DNA of 64,000 bases from Isochrysis galbana. Lineage: Eukaryota; Haptophyta; Isochrysidales; Isochrysidaceae. The stretch is taken from assembly GCA_018136815.1 (NCBI GenBank), contig CM030931.1:5214148-5278147 (forward strand), written 5' to 3'. Position numbers and translations under genes: made by a program. Shown in pieces: positions 52,866 through 63,800 of this stretch (positions are counted from its first letter, which is position 1; each line of letters starts with the position of its first letter). Below the pieces are notes generated by a model. That model was not told the origin of the DNA, did not search any database, and saw only the letters and a program-made list of their open reading frames with translations.

Positions 52866-54821
52866 TTGACGCACGAGAGCGCCCTGGAAATGGTCAAGGA
52901 GGCTGCGTCAGACAAGAAGGTCCAGTGCGGCGCGGTCATCGGGGCGAAGATGGGACCAACTCCTCTGTGGAACCACCACCAGGGCAAGCACAAACGCGCC
53001 TACCAATTACTCAAGGGATATCTCGACGCGGATGCACAAGACGCCGGCGTCTCGATGGAGGACGCGATGCAAAAGACCATCAAAGCCGTCCCCTTTGGGC
53101 CGAAGCGCAAGGAGGAGGTGGACATGGCTTGCGCACGATGGCTTGTGAAGTCCGCCCGACCGCTTAGTCTTCCAGAGATGGATGTGCCTTTCAATGACTT
53201 CATCGCCAAGCTCACGCGCGAGGCATGAAGGCCGCCTAATCGGCGCAATGTCGGTGCTCACATCCTGAAGATGTCCGCACTCGGAGAGCTGAGGGTAAAG
53301 CACTGGCTTGAGAGTATGGTGTTGGACGGTGTCAAGCCCTCGATCGCAGGGGACATTTGGTCTCACAAGGGTTGCTCTGTGATGGGCATCTTAATGTACG
53401 GCATCAATTCGAATTGGAAGATCGCCGAGTGGCTCGTCTCGGCGACACCATTTGGCGCGACACGGCACACTGCAGAGGCTATCGACGCGGTCACAGTTGA
53501 ATCACTGCGGCGGCACGGCATGCAATGGCGCGAGGGCGGCTCCGTCTATGAAGCCGTCCACGGAAAGGTATCAGACAACGCTTCAAACATGGCAAAGGGC
53601 TGGAAGGGCTTCGACGGCGGATTCTGCGCGGCTCATACATTGGAGCTTTCCGTCAAAGAATACACGGGAGCGCCTGGCGTGCGCGAAACCTTCTCTCGAG
53701 CCAAAGGCATCGTTGCCTACTTTCATCGGTCCACGGTTGGTATTCAGGACTTGGCCAGCATCCAGAAGGCCCTCGGTCTACCGCAGAAGAAGCCAGTGCA
53801 AGACGTTGCAACACGTTGGTTTTCGTCCTTTATGATGGTAGAATGGTTCCGCGAGCAACGGCAAGCAGTGCAGATGTACGATGTCAGGCACGGCTCGGAG
53901 GCCCAAAAGAACGATGCATACAAGGCGAATAGGCTGAGTCACAATGATTGGGACATCATTGAACAGAGCTTGGCCATCCTGCAGGCGTCAGCGAGCGTGA
54001 CAAAACTCCTCGAGGGTACGAAGTATGTCACGGTGTCTCTCGTTCTGCCCGGCATCTACCGCCTCATTGAGGGTCTCACAAGCCGAAACGTCTTCTTTAT
54101 GTGGAAGCCGCCAGGACAGCAATGGGTTCCCGTCACGCAGCTCCACCCCTCGGTCCAGGCGGCTCGAAGCAGTCTGCTTGCGGATCTCGAACGGCGTTGG
54201 CTCGAAGAGCTGCCAGGCGCGCAGCGCGATGAGCTGGACATCTCCACCCTCCTCGATCCTCGATTCAAGACATACGTGTTCCCGGGGCTCACCAACCAGG
54301 ATATGAGCTCGGAGAGCGATAGAGCACTTGCTTCCTTGAAGGGGGCCTGGAGCTCATGCTGGAAGCCTATGTTGGCCGGCGCGGCCACAGCCCCTCGCCA
54401 AAGAGCGCCATCACCGGCACTTCCAACTTCCAAAGGGCCCGTCTCTCATTTTTCAGGTGCGGTGAGCTCTGTTTTTGCGCTGCCGCTTGCGCCCGACTTT
54501 GACCAGCTTCCCTGCGACAGCGATGAGGCATTACCAAATGATAATTGTGAACATGAGCTCGAAGTGTACCTCGCGCTCCCCCAAGAGAAGAACATGGACC
54601 TAGACGTGCTTGCGTGGTGGCAGATGCGCGATCGCCCTCGGGGACCAAACTCAATGCCCAACTTGGCCAAGATGGCCCGCCAATACCTAGGCCGACCGGC
54701 CTCGTCCGCAGGCGTGGAGCGCGCTTTCTCGCAAGCTGGGCGGCTGCATGACGATATGAAGGCCGGCCAGTCTGATGATACCCTTGAGCATTCTCTACTC
54801 GCGAGTGTTAATGCTGAATGA
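52866..54821 (+). pseudogene. hAT transposase with in-frame stop, 5' truncated
   Basis: One frame covers 52866-54821, interrupted by a single TGA at 53226-53228. N-terminal: a BED-finger-like piece (GPTPLWNHHQGKHKRAYQLL) lacking its first Cys pair. Then ARPLSLPEMDVPFNDFIAKL and, past the stop, KMSALGELRVKHWLESMVLD, DIWSHKGCSVMGILMY, VSDNASNMAKGWKGF, AHTLELSVKEY and FSSFMMVEWF. The C-terminal dimerisation domain reads YLGRPASSAGVERAFSQAGR then LHDDMKAGQSDDTLEHSL. Catalytic-region Asp residues of hAT proteins appear kept, but the stop and missing 5' end make it a pseudogene. The junction at about 52862 abuts the gypsy gag start, so either the retroelement or a deletion removed the 5' part. Confidence 0.85.
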
Positions 54822-55075
54822 TTTCTTGTGTACCACAGTGTAGTGCCCCGAGTATAGAGTCATAGATGGCGCGCGCAGCGCGCCTCGAGCTCCGCGCTCC
54901 GCGCAAGTGTGTAGCCTGTCCATGCGGCTTTCGGGGCCTATTAATACCCTAATTAGTAGGTTTGGCCGCGACAGCTATCTAGATAGATACTAATAGTGGC
55001 TCAGCGCTATCTAGATAGATACAGATAGTGCTTTTGGAGGGGTAGATACACTAATATCTAGATATTAGGCTAACA

Positions 55076-55089
55076 TGTTCACAGCCTTA
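55076..55089 (-). repeat. Candidate right terminus of the hAT copy
   Basis: Ending at 55089, the minus strand reads TAAGGCTGTGAACATG. This resembles the terminus TAAGGCGTGGAA of the 46403-47286 element. TAGATAGATAC subterminal repeats lie just inside. No matching left end exists, in line with a 5' truncation. Confidence 0.6.
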
Positions 55090-55833
55090 CTCCCTATGTC
55101 CCTATGCCCTATATGGGGTCCGATAGGATGGATCAGCAAAAAAAGTTGGGGGTCCTTCGGCGAAATTATTGAAAAAGAGTCACAATTTACAATTTCAGGC
55201 CACCGAAGACCGAATATAACGCACTAAGTACTAAGCACTAAGCACTAAAAAGTGACGCGGTATGGCTCGACTCGTAAGTGTAAGTGACGCGGAGCCGCGC
55301 CATCTTATTGCGCGCTCGCATCACCTCCGCGGATCTGGCGAAGAGGGAGGAAGGGCCACACCACACGCCACACGGGGGGCTAAGAAGAAGCGAAGAAGGG
55401 CCGCTGCTACTTCCCGAACCCTGCTTGGCGTAATCGTGTGCATGGTGCTGTGGTGCTGTGGCTGTGGTGCTGTGGTGTACTCTAGACTCTAGAGCCTGGT
55501 GGCCGGGCAATGACAGGCATGCAACGCCATCGTACCTGTGATTTATGGCGCCATGCCAACGCCCACCGCCGCGACAATCTTCGTATCGCCGGTCGCGGGG
55601 GAAGAGGGAAGAGACGAGAGAATATTCCTTTTCCTTTCCTCCCCTTGAAGCTTCTATGACTTCCGTCCTCCTCTCCTCCTTTACTTATATGAGAAAGTAC
55701 AATCTCTCTACTCCCTGCGGGTGGGGGGGGGGAGGGGCGGGGCGAGCAGAGATCTACGGAGGAACACAGGATAGAGAGAGAGAGAAGGAGAAAGAAGAAG
55801 AGAGAAAAGAGGAGGAGAGCGAGCGAGCGAGCG
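55090..55833. other. Intergenic region upstream of photolyase
   Basis: The first 150 bp resemble, inverted, 47600-47700 (CCCTATACCC, TGCTGAT and AAAATTTTGCCGGAAGACC-like blocks), so they are repeat-derived. The rest is GA-rich near the photolyase start. No gene is supported. Confidence 0.45.
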
Positions 55834-57558
55834 ATGGCACTCGACCCTCTGTTCAGGCAGCTGCCCACTCCGCTCACCGAGCGTGTGCGCACCCTCTCCG
55901 GCTCACCGACGAGTTCGATCTCGCGCCATGTGCTCTACCTCCCTCGCACCTGCCTCCGTGCCCACACAAACCCAGCCTTAGAGCTCGCTCTCCATGCAGC
56001 GAGTGCTCTCGGCCTTCCTCTCATCTGCCTCGCAGTCCTCGAGGACTCTCACCCAGCCAGCGCTCGGCCGCGCAGGCCGCCGACGGACCGTGCCGCCGCC
56101 TTTAGGCTCGAGGCATTTCGAGAGCTACAACCGCAGCTCGCGGCGCGCGGCAGCTGCCTCTGGGTGCATATTGAGCGAGACGGGTGTCGGCAGGCAGTGG
56201 GCATGTCGCTCGCTGCAAAGGCGGCGCTCGTCGTCGCGGAGGAGCACTTCGGTGTGGAGCCGCACGCCTCCGCCATAGGCCGCATCGCGCGCACAGGCGC
56301 GCACGTCTGGCTGTGTGACTGCCACTGTACGGTGCCAGCGCGGCTCGTACCGCCTTCGGCGATGCGCGGCGGCAACCGCAGTTTCCTCGATGCCACGGCC
56401 AAAATGCGTGCCGAGCGCATGCGCATCGATTGGTTCCCGCCTCCTGCGCCGTCTCCGCCGGTCGCGCCGCCTCCCCCGCCTGAGTGGTCGGTTGACCTCG
56501 GTGTGGCCGGGGCGCTGGAGGCAGTACTGCGCGCGCCCTCGCGTCGTGACACGAGCGTTCGACCTGTGGCGCACACGCGCGGCGGAGCGCGCGCGGCCGC
56601 CTCGCGCTGGGCCAAATACGTCGCCGATGGCGGCGTGCGCTCATACGCGGCCCACCGCAACAACCCTCTGGCATCGCCGGGTAAGGGGGCAAGCCGTATC
56701 TCGGCGTACGTTAACCTGGGCATGCTCGATCCGTACCGCGTTGCGCGCGACGCCGCAGGCTCACCCAAGTTCCTCGAGGAGTTCGTCGGCTTCCGCGAGT
56801 CACCATACGTGTGGTGCGCCATGAATGCAGGTGGCTATGCCCGCGCCGCCGTCGCCGTACCCAGCTGGGCCCAGCTGCAGCTTGCCGACGCGGCCGACGG
56901 TCCGGCGCCCTCTATAGCCGACCTTGAGCATGGCCGGACTGGCGATGCGCTATGGGACGAATGCCAGCGTTCGCTTCACGAGGGTGGCGAGCTACACAAC
57001 AATCTCAGGATGGCGTGGGGCAAGGCGGTGACCGCATGGTGGGCAGCCGCCCTCCCCGATGGCAAACCTCCCGCCTCCATCGCGCCTCGCGAGCGGCTGC
57101 AGTTTGCGCTCGACCTGCTTCTTCGGCTGAATGACGACTTTGCCCTCGACGGCGGCGCGCCACCCTCGTACGGCGGCGTGCTCTGGTGCCTTGGTTGGCG
57201 GGATCGGCCTGGCCCGAAAGGGCGGCCCAAGTCGCGGCCGACCTCCGTTATGGCGAGTAAAATCAGGCCGGGCGATCTGCTCGAGCAGCTCGCTAGGCGC
57301 GAGGCCCAGGGCGCCACGTTGAGCTGGGCGTCGGGCAGCGGTGCAGCCGCTAAGACCGAGACGGGCCGCCCAACGCAGATAGCGACGGCAATCGAGCCCG
57401 CCGAAGAGCTCGAATCGCCACTGACCAAGCGACCCAAACGCTCTCCGAGCCCTACAACAGTGACACCGGAGGGCCGATCTCAAAGAGGCTCGCACGCTGT
57501 TCCACTCGCAGCGCAACAGACAAGCATTCTCAGCCATTTCCGAGCGGTGGACGTTTAG
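55834..57558 (+). CDS. Photolyase/cryptochrome family protein (class II-like)
   Basis: Intronless, 574 codons. The N-terminal alpha/beta domain is short and divergent (RHVLYLPRTCLRAHTNPALE, LGLPLICLAVLED). The FAD-binding half is clear: RAAASRWAKYVADGGVRSYA, HRNNPL, GASRISAYVNLGMLDPYRVA, FLEEFVGFRESPYVWC, and GELHNNLRMAWGKAVTAWW with later LLLRLNDDFALDGGAPPSYG and GVLWCLGWRDRPGPKG. These match the order of class II CPD photolyases and related plant/algal photolyase-like proteins, which repair UV dimers with light. The end is extended: TKRPKRSPSP (possible nuclear signal) and a final QQTSILSHF that fits a PCNA-binding PIP box. Repair activity versus signalling cannot be decided from sequence alone. 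Confidence 0.8.
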   Translation: MALDPLFRQLPTPLTERVRTLSGSPTSSISRHVLYLPRTCLRAHTNPALELALHAASALGLPLICLAVLEDSHPASARPRRPPTDRAAAFRLEAFRELQPQLAARGSCLWVHIERDGCRQAVGMSLAAKAALVVAEEHFGVEPHASAIGRIARTGAHVWLCDCHCTVPARLVPPSAMRGGNRSFLDATAKMRAERMRIDWFPPPAPSPPVAPPPPPEWSVDLGVAGALEAVLRAPSRRDTSVRPVAHTRGGARAAASRWAKYVADGGVRSYAAHRNNPLASPGKGASRISAYVNLGMLDPYRVARDAAGSPKFLEEFVGFRESPYVWCAMNAGGYARAAVAVPSWAQLQLADAADGPAPSIADLEHGRTGDALWDECQRSLHEGGELHNNLRMAWGKAVTAWWAAALPDGKPPASIAPRERLQFALDLLLRLNDDFALDGGAPPSYGGVLWCLGWRDRPGPKGRPKSRPTSVMASKIRPGDLLEQLARREAQGATLSWASGSGAAAKTETGRPTQIATAIEPAEELESPLTKRPKRSPSPTTVTPEGRSQRGSHAVPLAAQQTSILSHFRAVDV

Positions 57559-58056
57559 GGCCGCATTCCATTATTGACGGGCCTTCGCCATCCTATCTTT
57601 ACTCAACCTAGCCCGCTTGTTATCTCTCTGGCTTAAACGCGCAGTGTCGTGCATTGGGATAGCACGCGCCTTTGCTTAGAACCCCGGGCAAAATGGTTAC
57701 AAATGGTAGCGGTGAGAGGCTGCAGCTGCAACCTTAGGTTTGGTTGTTATTTTTGACACATGCAAACGCCCTCATGATGTGGGTGTTATAAACATCTACT
57801 GGCAGAGCACCCCCTTCCACCCTCCGACCGACCCCCTTTTTGCCCGCGCCCACCCACGCACGCTTTGCAAGCACACTTCACACTTCCAATTGCCTGCCTT
57901 GTCACTTGTCATACCACGTAACAATAATGCAAATAACGTTAAAAACACCTACTAGTTACGGGACTACCCTTCGCTACTAACACAGCCCTTATCTTCCCTC
58001 CCTCCACCTCTTCCCCTGCCCCCCTTGTTTCCTTTTTCTTCGGTTTCCGGGGTCCG
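57559..58056. other. Intergenic region with partial SINE-like copy
   Basis: No gene is supported. 57930-58056 carries ACACCTACTAGTTACGGG, a pyrimidine-rich middle and TTCTTCGGTTTCCGGGGTCC, matching the 5' half of the SINE-like family. The B-box half is absent because the next repeat starts at 58057. Confidence 0.55.
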
Positions 58057-58290
58057 CAGTACTTAGAATCGGATGCTGCATGCTGCTCGATGGCTGACCA
58101 TTTCAAGCTCCCACAGCAGCACCCCTAGAGCGTCTCCACGTGGCGCCGCCCCCACTCCACGGCGGTGTGACACTCGTCGTCGCCGTCGTCGCCGCCGCCA
58201 TCGTTGCTGCACATCAGGTTGGCGGCCGTTGGGGGGGAGGGGGCTCGGAGCTGGAAGCGCCGGTATTTCCCGCGCCCGAACTTGTACTAG
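58057..58290 (+). repeat. Uninterrupted copy of the repeat hosting the short hAT
   Basis: Collinear with 46282-46402 plus 47287-47420. At the equivalent of the insertion site it reads CACTCGTCGTCGCCGTCGTC, so only one copy of the target sequence and no insert are present. Confidence 0.9.
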
Positions 58291-59659
58291 TACTAGTAAA
58301 AACTAGTTGAATTGTAGCCTCTAGTCTTGTCATATGCCACTCAGTATCAGTATCAGGTCTAGAGCAGCACTAATACTGAGATATCATATATGATATATGA
58401 TATCATATATCATAGCTGCATGACAGAACAACCAGGTCTACGATCTATGAGCCAGCAGTGAGCCGAGGAGGCGCATCGGAGCGCAAAGACCTCGTCGAGA
58501 GTGAGGTGCCAGAGCACGCTCTGCGTCGCCTCGGCACGCCGCTGTCGGGCCTTGTGGGGAGTCTCATTGTGCGCGTGCGCCCTGACCTATTGAAGTATAG
58601 CGCTAACCGGCAGATGTAATAGGAGACAAACGAAGCAACTGTAAGCTCTTATTTCGCCTTCGTGCCCGCGTTGGGCGCTGGGCTGCCGCGTGCTTGTTGC
58701 ACCAACCAACGGCCCCTTCCCGGGCCAACGAAACTCAGAATGCTCAGTTGGGTATGTAACCTTTGCAACTGCACCCTGCATGCTACAAGTATCATGTATG
58801 GCGACTATGGCTATAGGTACAGTCTTGGTGTCATGTTTGGCAACCATGGCTATAGGCGCATTCTTCAGTGTAAGGCCCAAAGAAGGCCCACCACTGCGCC
58901 CCATCTGGTGCAGCACTATGCCCGAAAGTGTCAGCTCACGTCTTTCGGAGAGGTGTTCAGGGGCCTTGACCTCGTCATCGCTCTCATCACCTTTCAGAGC
59001 GTTCACGTAGCCGCGACTCATTGTGTCCGTCATTCAGTGTCGCTCAGAGCAGTTGCTCTTTCCCTCTTTTTTCAGGGCCTTCTGTCTGAACAACAGCCTC
59101 ACACCCTGACCTCCTCAATCAAGGATCAAGCGCCTCAGGCCCACAGACAAGTAAGAGTTGCCCGCATTGCGAATGCCGAGGATGTCCGATCGAATCTCGG
59201 CGAATCTAAAAAGACACCTCTCACTCGCCTTGGACAACCGCTCTTGCCGTTCCGCTCGTCGCATCGCCTCTGCCTGCTCCAGCCGCATCCATGTCTCAGC
59301 AATCCAGCAGATTCAGCCCGTCGGCCCCCAACACGCATCCTCTGGGGCGTCAGCCACCGGCCTGCCACTTGACCCTCGCGCTACGCCCTTTGGTCGACGA
59401 GGCCAGCCCTCCATTCGACAGGGTGTCGCTGAGCAAGCGCGACTGGAAGGTGGTATGGGCAACGGGTCCGTTCGCCTCCAAGAGTGCAGAACAGGGCGGT
59501 TCCATCATAGCGACCTGTACTGGGTGCCTCAAGCCCATCTTCCCTGAAAATTTCATGCAAAGACCTCGTTCATGAAGAATAAATCCAGATCCCCGCGAGC
59601 TATGGGGTTGAAGTATCTAACTCTCATTCATTCTCCTAGCCGATGGACGGGTGGCACTA
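58291..59659. other. Intergenic region with weak ORFs
   Basis: Includes an ATATCATATATGATAT palindrome cluster (58378-58412). A plus-strand duplicated GGCTATAGG segment lies at 58800-58855. A minus-strand frame (59033-58587, 148 codons) and a plus-strand stretch near 59420-59570 reading SLSKRDWKVVWATG with CTGCLKPIFPENF are possible gene pieces, without domains or splice support. I do not call a gene. Confidence 0.35.
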
Positions 59660-59759
59660 NNNNNNNNNNNNNNNNNNNNNNNNNNNNNNNNNNNNNNNNN
59701 NNNNNNNNNNNNNNNNNNNNNNNNNNNNNNNNNNNNNNNNNNNNNNNNNNNNNNNNNNN

Positions 59760-59950
59760 TAATGCGAGCGCAAGGTTGCGTCCAATGTTGATTGCTCCTT
59801 GACGATCGCGATTAAAAAGTCCACCAAGCTTCATGCCAGTGGCGCCACACTCGTTGTTGCTGCATTGGCGTAAGCCGCGAATTTCACGCACTCGTCCTGG
59901 TCTTCCATTCTGTCGCTGGCGTTCCACGCGATGGCAGCGAGTGCAGAGCG
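59760..59950 (-). pseudogene. Second Fanzor/TnpB-like C-terminal fragment
   Basis: Minus strand: CGSLCTRCHRVERQRQ, REIRGLRQCSNNEC, GATGMKLGGLFNRDRQGAIN and IGRNLALAL, cut by the 100-N gap. CxxC plus CxxxxC and NRDRxGAxNIG are the zinc ribbon and third RuvC motif. Strong similarity to 8091-8353. Upstream on the same strand only a short frame follows before a stop (about 59980). A GTTTCGTTAC motif lies at 60046, the same one seen at 7622, 8447 and 9123. Confidence 0.7.
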
Positions 59951-60849
59951 AGCCACAAGAAGGGAGGCTTGTTGCAAAACGAGCCGTTCAAAAATTTCAT
60001 CTAGTTTTAATCCCATTTACCACCAAGAAGTGCAAAAAATAGTTTCGTTACATTGAGGATGTCGCACAGCTGTTTCTCTCGCTCATGGAGACTCTGGAGA
60101 CTCCGTCCTGCGCTCCGCTTCGAAGTAGCGCGTATTTTTTTTGCGCTCATCGGGATTGCGCGCCTGCTGCACCGGCGTGCACGCGCGAGCGGTGCATTCG
60201 CCGGCACCGCCCTGAGCTCTTGTGGGAGTGCCTCATGGCAAGATGCTGGAAGATAGGGTAGCGCGTGAGCGCGCGCCTCTGCTCCCCCCCTCCCCTTCCC
60301 ACCTCTTGGCCCCCCTCCTGGTCGCCCTTCCACTCCATCCTAGCCCCTAGATATCGCGCGGGAGGGGCTGAGGACCCCCAAATTCTGCGAAATTTCGCAG
60401 AAAATCTTTGGGTAACTCCCCCCCCCCCCCCATTTTGAAAAAAATCCGAAATCTTGACTTGGGCCTACTGACATCCGGTGCTGATATCAGTACTGATAAA
60501 ACAACTTGGGTAGCCGAAGGGAAAGAGCACTCGAGAAATGTGAAACTGGGGCATTTGGGCACATCGCACAAGCACAAAACGTTGCAGCACTCTCCTCCAT
60601 CGTCTTCATCCTCGTGCGGAACGACGACGGGGCGTGAGAGGTCCGTCTTTGGTTGACAGCCGTCGCATTTCGTATTGATGGTGGCGATGGATCCATTATT
60701 TTCCAGGCTCAAGAACGACGAAGAAGCTGTGGCGACGTATGTGTGGCAGGAGCATTCGGGTCGGACAGCTAGGTGCACGGCCCGCAACAATCAACTGTCA
60801 CTAGCACATTCGGATATTGCTACCGGCGGGCTTTTCGGAGTCGTGCTTC
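59951..60849. other. Intergenic region
   Basis: GC-rich then mixed sequence between the Fanzor remnant and the 3' end of the last gene. A C run lies at 60417-60430. Short frames on both strands lack support. Confidence 0.45.
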
Positions 60850-63800
60850 TCATTGCTGGGCGAGCTGTGATTGCAAATGCGCTAGATTCCTAGCAATCCT
60901 ATCGAAGGGCGTCGCCGGCAGTACGCCCGGAACCTGTGGTCCCGGCGCCACCGTTGAGGGCGTACCTAAGACCCGCGGTGGCGCGGCATCCACACAGTAG
61001 CTTTGGGTAGCTGTTTCACACGAGGTTGGCTCCCTATTAAGCCTCAATGTTGCCTCAACTCGTTTAGCCCAGTCAGATACCTTTGCTTCCGGGCTAGCTC
61101 CAGCATAGCAAGTATTGGGAGACGGCTGTGCTGACGGAGCTTTGACACGGGGAGAGAGCGGGTCCGAAAAGGACACACGGCGCACTAAGCGCGGCGGCTG
61201 CGTCGCGTGCGCCTGAGGATCGTTGTCGGTGCCGTCGCACTTGACTTCCTCCTGCTGCGTCTCTATGCTTTCGCCCTTACCAACAAGTTGGCCCACCCGC
61301 CTCAGAGCATCCGAAGAGAGGTGGGCTTGAAGGATGGCTTCAGGGGACATGTTCGAAGCTAGAGAGCTAGCCGGACGAGAGGTCTGCAAGTTAGCGGTCC
61401 ATGCAGCGCGCGGAGATATGGGTGGCGGAGATTTCTCAAGCGAAGGCTTTGATTGGAGAGCACGTTGACGCTCAATGATCCGACCGAGCCTTGCGAGGGG
61501 GTCTCCATGCACTGCGGCGGACAAGGACTGCGAGGCGCCGGTGGAAGCCACCGGCGCAGCGATCAGAGCCGTCGCGCTTCGGTCACGGCCCCCGGCCAGT
61601 AACATCTGAATTCGGTCCAATGTAGTCGACGCACGTGCTTCAGCAGCAACTTGTGAAAGTGGGCATGCCGGGCCTGACCGCGCGCATGCCACGGCGCCAC
61701 CATGGGATGCCGTCGTCGCAAGGTTCCCACGTACAGAGAGGTCGCGGCAAGCGAAGGCGCCGTTGCCCAACGACTGAGTGCACATCTTCCTCGTCACGTC
61801 CGTTTGTCTCCGAAGCAAGTCATTCAAATCAAGCTTCCGCGCTGAAGCTGCATCCGTGCTTTGGTCCAGAGTCATGCGCAACTGGCGTATCGCTAGCAAT
61901 GGATCCGCTCTCCTCTCTGCCATCCCGCTACACCCCTCGGTCCCGTTGCCGTCACTGCCACTAGCATGAACCACATCAGGGACCGCCGGGATTGTGTTGG
62001 AGGCCATCCCATGGGATGCGGCCGCCGAGGGTGAGATCGCAGATGCCATCAAATCGGAGCTAACAGAGCGTTGCAGCTGTAGAGGCGGCGGGCGAGCCTT
62101 CTGACGCAGCGCGGTAGACGTAGCAGGGGGCTGCACATTGCAACTAATATCGCTTTGATCGCTTTGCTCGTGCGCATCTCGTCGACCTCGAGACGAGAGC
62201 TGGCTTGTTAGGGAAGCGATGCGCCCAGAGCAGTCGAAATCCACATTTGTGCGTGATTGTGTCTTCGACCCGTCGCCAAATGAAGCTGCTACCTGGAGGC
62301 TCGTCGTTGGCGCGGACGTAGAGCACGCCTCAAGCGATATTGAAGGTAATGAGGAACTCTGTGATATATCGGAGCTCCATCCATCTTGGATGCTTGCTCT
62401 AGTTGGATGACTTTTGTTACCCGTTTCGTCGGCCCCAACATTCTCTACGTCGCTTTGGACTGTGCAAGGAGCCATCGGTAGCAGTCGACGAGGTGCCTCC
62501 CTTACACTACCCTCGAGATCAGCCGGCAAAATGCAAGGCAAGCAATTTGACGATGATCTCACGGGAATTGTGCCCCCCTCGGAATCGAAGCATATGGGTT
62601 CATGGGACGGAAGCGGAGAAGGCTCAACACCTTCTATGATGCGTGTGTCGGCGGGTCTAGCGGCGTTGCTCCCCGCGCAGCCGTTCTCCGATGTAACGAT
62701 GTGCGAAAAACGATGCGATGGCATCCACGGTGGCATAGATGACGACAGCACATGCACTGCAGGCGACCACATCGCATGCTCCGGACCAGCCGATGGAGCT
62801 GCTGCAGCAAAGGCAGACGTGGCATGCAACGGGAGCACCCGAGTAGAAACCGGTGGTACAGGCTTAACGATCTGATTCACATCGTCTCTAATGTCGAGTT
62901 CGCGAGTGATAACTGGAGGAGAGGGGCCGAAATCAGCGATTGGGTCTTGGACGAACAGTTCAGGTGTTGACGGTGATTCGAGGAGGGGGGACCGGCGACG
63001 CTGCACGGTCTTCTCATTGGAAAGAAAGGATAATTGAGCTTCTGCATCAGCAGATCCAAGAAGATGCTCCGCATTCAAACTTACATCACTTGGATAGGCA
63101 CTCGCCGAACTAGCTAGGGGCTGGGCTGCGCGCGAACCGGAAAATCCGTTGGTGGTCCTCGCGCCTCCCGACGTCGGCGCTCCATCTACCTCCTGAATCG
63201 GGGCCGTGTCACGTGATTGAGATGCTTTGGAAAAATCAATGCCTTCCTGTGATTCAGCTGATGTTGGTGAGCACTCAGTCGACGCTGTCTCTGTTTCAGG
63301 CAACGGTGGCAATGGTGGCATCGGCGTGTGTCTCGGTGCTCGTGACAGGGGAGAGGTCGGAGCACGAGACCTGGGTGAGCGTGAGCTCATGGAAGGGCTG
63401 CACGTGCCGTGAGGTGGATGCCAGGGCCGCATTTCACACGGCTCCCACTCGTCTCGAAAGCCTCTATCGCCAACTAGCGGGGGCTGCACCTCTGGAGGCC
63501 GAGGATGAGGTACGGGCGACTGCTCCCGCTCCAATGCTGCATTTTCAGGCGGTGCGCTTGAAGAAGGCTGCGAGGTCACATGCGACGACGGCGTTGGCTC
63601 AGGAGGCTTGGACAGCTGGTATGGCACAAGATGCACCCCATGCTTCACATCGAACGATTGAGAGGGCGGTGGTGGCAGCCCCGGCTGCGAAGGCATCTGC
63701 GATTCCTGTCGCATGAGGCGGTCAGGCGGCCGTAATGGCGATGTAGATGGCGGCAATTGCGTTGCGTGATGCGCCAACGGCGATGGCGGCTGCGGCGATG

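Noticed and set aside
58587-59575. Overlapping frames that might be a BED-finger or small gene
   Set aside because: Only one CxxC pair, no histidines at proper spacing, frames on both strands compete.
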